Of a stretch of DNA of 21,342 nucleotides, positions 19,390 through 21,342 are shown piece after piece. The DNA is taken from positions 1-21,342 of the forward strand of contig NZ_JNIV01000076.1 in assembly GCF_000701405.1 (NCBI RefSeq), given 5' to 3'. The notes beneath the pieces were generated by a model that was not told the origin of the DNA, searched no databases, and saw nothing but the letters and a program-made list of their open reading frames with translations. The position numbers were made by a program, and so were the translations under genes. How positions within the stretch are numbered: the stretch's first letter is position 1; each line of letters opens with the position of its first letter. This DNA is from Deinococcus marmoris DSM 12784. GTDB taxonomy: Bacteria; Deinococcota; Deinococci; Deinococcales; Deinococcaceae.

Positions 19390-21102
19390 TCAACGATCCC
19401 AATCTACATCTATAGATGAATTAGGGTCTTCCTCAATAGATATCTCAGTTTGACCTATAAAATCCGTAATATCAAGTATATCTGAGCCGTTATCTATCTC
19501 AGAAATTAAAATATAATATTCATGTGAGAAAAATTCACAAATATAATATCTCCTATCAGACAAGAGGAGATCAATTAATTTTACAATATCTCCGTCAGTA
19601 TGGATTTTAAGTTCTTTAATTTTCCCTTGAAACCATGATCGCTTTCTACATTCATTTATATATATAGTTGTATGGTCAAACTCAAATTCCCCTTTTATTT
19701 TAAATACTTCGCATGAGTTGCCTATGTATTCAGCTCCACTAGTCTTTTCAGAGTTACGTATGAGCCTAATGATATCTGCTTTATCTTTTGTCAAGTTTAC
19801 TTGTAAAATCTCATGCCTAGACAACGCTTTGTAAGCTAGATTTGCAACCAAATCTACCACTCTAACTCTATCATCGGGTACTATTGTCGCTTTAGATGCA
19901 GACAATATAGTTGATATATATTCCAATTTACTATCCACACTAATCTTCTTGTCTTCGTGAATTATGTCAATTGCTCCGATAGCATTAGCTACTTCGCCCA
20001 TAGCAAGTATGAATGTTTCCTTCCATTTTTCATCTCTCTTGACCTTCTCAATTAGTTCTTTAATCAGATTATTGTGTACATAATATCTAGCAGTCAAATA
20101 TTCTTGAAAGGTCAAGTGAGAGAAACCATAAAGCCCGTGACCAGCCCTAACAATTAGACCATGATGGCTAAATATTTCATCTAGGAAATCCTTTACCGAT
20201 GTGGCATCGATTTCATACTTGTCCAAAATTTCTTTTACTTTAGGCTGAATAGAACGCGACTCAGCATATCTCTCGTGAATTTCCATATAATAATTCGCGA
20301 TCTCCGAGATTATTCTTATTTTCATCTCGTCATCTACGCCACTAAATTCACCCTTGCGACGGAAAAATCTTTCTGTATCCCACTCTCTTATCAATAAATC
20401 AATACACCGCCTATATATCGCAGCTCTCCGATTTGGTATCTCAAGATCTCTCGTGAATAAAATGCAAATTAAAGACAGAAGAAGAGGATTAGTGGTTATT
20501 TCATCTAAACCACTCTGAATGTTAATAATATTATCTAAAGATTGGGACTGATTGGATTTATTCTGTGACTCAAACCACTTATTGATATAACTCGTTCTCT
20601 CTTCATAACTAAAGTCTGCGATCTCAAAAATACTCAAAGAGGGTATAGTTCTATTGTTTCCAATTCTACTACTGACTATTAGCGGACATTTTGGATACTT
20701 ACGCTGAATTTCCTTTATTCTATCAGATACTTTACCTTGTAATTCTAATGGAACTTCATCAAAAGCGTCAAGTAATATTGACACACGCCCGTTTTCTAAT
20801 AACCAATGCATAACAGAGAAAAAATCACTATCACCATAAATAGAGCAGAAATATTGTTCTATGTCATATTCATCGCTTCCAAACTCACTATATCTACGTA
20901 ACTCAACATACATTGGAAAAAATTCGGGGAGCCTTACTTCCGAGAGACGCTCATCTGCATTGATTGAAGATAAAGCGATGGCCCTTAACAACGTACTTTT
21001 CCCAGCACCAGGGTCACCTAAAATTATAACTGACCTTACGCGGCAGAGTTTTGAAAATTCTCGGATTGCTGCCTCAGCCTTTGTAATTCCTCGTATGAAG
21101 TT
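19390..21102 (-). pseudogene. NACHT-type NTPase, N-terminally truncated by an insertion sequence
   Basis: The open frame gives 570 residues. In this numbering Walker A is GDPGAGKST at 29-37, Walker B LLDAFDEV at 110-117, the sensor SSR at 144-146, NPLLLSLIC at 205-213, and the family's FSHLTFQEYLTARYY at 327-341; these are hallmarks of NACHT STAND ATPases, which in bacteria include anti-phage proteins. The C-terminal 170 residues or so are an unrecognised sensor-like region. An in-frame TAA at 21103-21105 precedes the frame and no ATG, GTG, TTG or CTG lies between it and Walker A. The first TTG (20991) is the codon just after Walker A and the first ATG is at 20913, so neither start would include it. 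The N-terminal effector domain is therefore missing. The DNA is strongly AT-rich, unlike all genes to its left, indicating horizontal acquisition. Confidence 0.8.
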
Positions 21103-21342
21103 TTAAGAGCGGCGATATACATCTTTGTTCGCATCGCAAAGTGATTTTCCTTGCGGATGATTTTCAATTTTTCCAGCTTGATATGTCCGTAGAATGAACA
21201 GAGAATGTGTTTGATCTGACATGCAGGTGTACTGGCAGGCGACTTCCCAAGAGAGGCATTTTGCTTGAGTGATTTGTGAAATTCTTCTACGGGCCATCGT
21301 TTCTGATAGATCGCAAGGGTTTCATTTGCGGTCAGACTGCTG
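21036..21342 (-). CDS. IS4-family transposase, C-terminal part (runs off the right edge)
   Basis: A minus-strand frame open from the right edge to a TAA at 21036-21038 encodes 101 residues. It contains YQKRWPVEEFHKSLK, an exact Y-(2)-R-(3)-E-(6)-K signature of IS4-family DDE transposases, whose Glu is the third catalytic acid. QNASLGKSPASTP, HIKLEKLK and NHFAMRTKMYIAALK... follow, as in this group. Its last 22 or so codons share DNA with NACHT-like coding sequence in another frame, so the IS end lies within or just beyond this stretch. The N-terminal two thirds lie outside the window. The short ORF at 21103-21297 on the same strand is a shadow frame. No terminal inverted repeat could be assigned with only one end present. 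Confidence 0.82.
   Translation of the reverse strand, partial: SSLTANETLAIYQKRWPVEEFHKSLKQNASLGKSPASTPACQIKHILCSFYGHIKLEKLKIIRKENHFAMRTKMYIAALKTSYEELQRLRQQSENFQNSAA

Noticed and set aside
19378..19391. GAAATT-TG-AATTTC palindrome at the NACHT stop
   Set aside because: Short AT-rich symmetry without a GC stem; too weak for a terminator and likely by chance in AT-rich DNA.
21103..21297. 64-codon minus-strand ORF ending in-frame with the NACHT frame
   Set aside because: The overlapping frame with the exact Y-R-E-K signature is the real transposase; this ORF is a shadow and its stop merely bounds the NACHT frame.

Overview
The window is chromosomal DNA of a Deinococcus-type bacterium. Reasons: G+C is high (a sampled 60-base line inside the substrate-binding protein gene has 39 G+C); an amylosucrase, a CsaB/DUF5693 pair for S-layer anchoring and a DUF2171 protein occur together; and many genes have a TAnnnT -10 box 6-8 bases before the start codon, which implies leaderless mRNAs, a known habit of Deinococcus. 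The species cannot be named from the sequence.

Layout. Bases 1-327 hold the 5' part of a transposase gene on the minus strand, followed by about 370 bases without a gene. Bases 694-2888 (minus) are a small helical protein and an amylosucrase with a LacI-type palindrome in its promoter. A DUF2171 gene (minus) and an alkyladenine-type DNA glycosylase (plus) are divergent. Bases 4036-7177 (minus) are a two-gene propionate/branched-chain module: methylmalonyl-CoA mutase, then its chaperone MeaB, with a perfect TetR-like palindrome upstream. Two small genes (a GTG-started minus-strand one, and a two-helix membrane protein behind a 14-codon leader ORF) lead into DUF5693-csaB (minus, GTGA overlap). 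Next come miaB (plus), a palindromic repeat element, and a putative lipoprotein gene (minus). Bases 13452-17470 (plus) are a family-5 substrate-binding protein and two peptide-type permeases, without ATPase genes.

The right-hand end is accessory. It has two tandem Uma2-family nuclease-like genes, a convergent DUF559 nuclease-like gene, a second palindromic repeat element and a G-quadruplex-prone tract. There the base composition drops abruptly (17 G+C in a sampled 60-base line) into an AT-rich NACHT NTPase gene. That gene has no canonical start codon upstream of its Walker A motif, because it runs head-on into the 3' end of an IS4-family transposase gene with a complete Y-R-E-K signature, which leaves the window at its right edge. 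The NACHT gene is best read as a horizontally acquired, probably anti-phage, ATPase whose N-terminus was removed by the insertion sequence.

I found no rRNA, tRNA or CRISPR array and no complete undescribed system. The best leads are the disrupted NACHT/nuclease cluster, the two operator palindromes, the repeated leaderless-promoter pattern, the coupled leader ORF and the G-quadruplex tract at the composition boundary.
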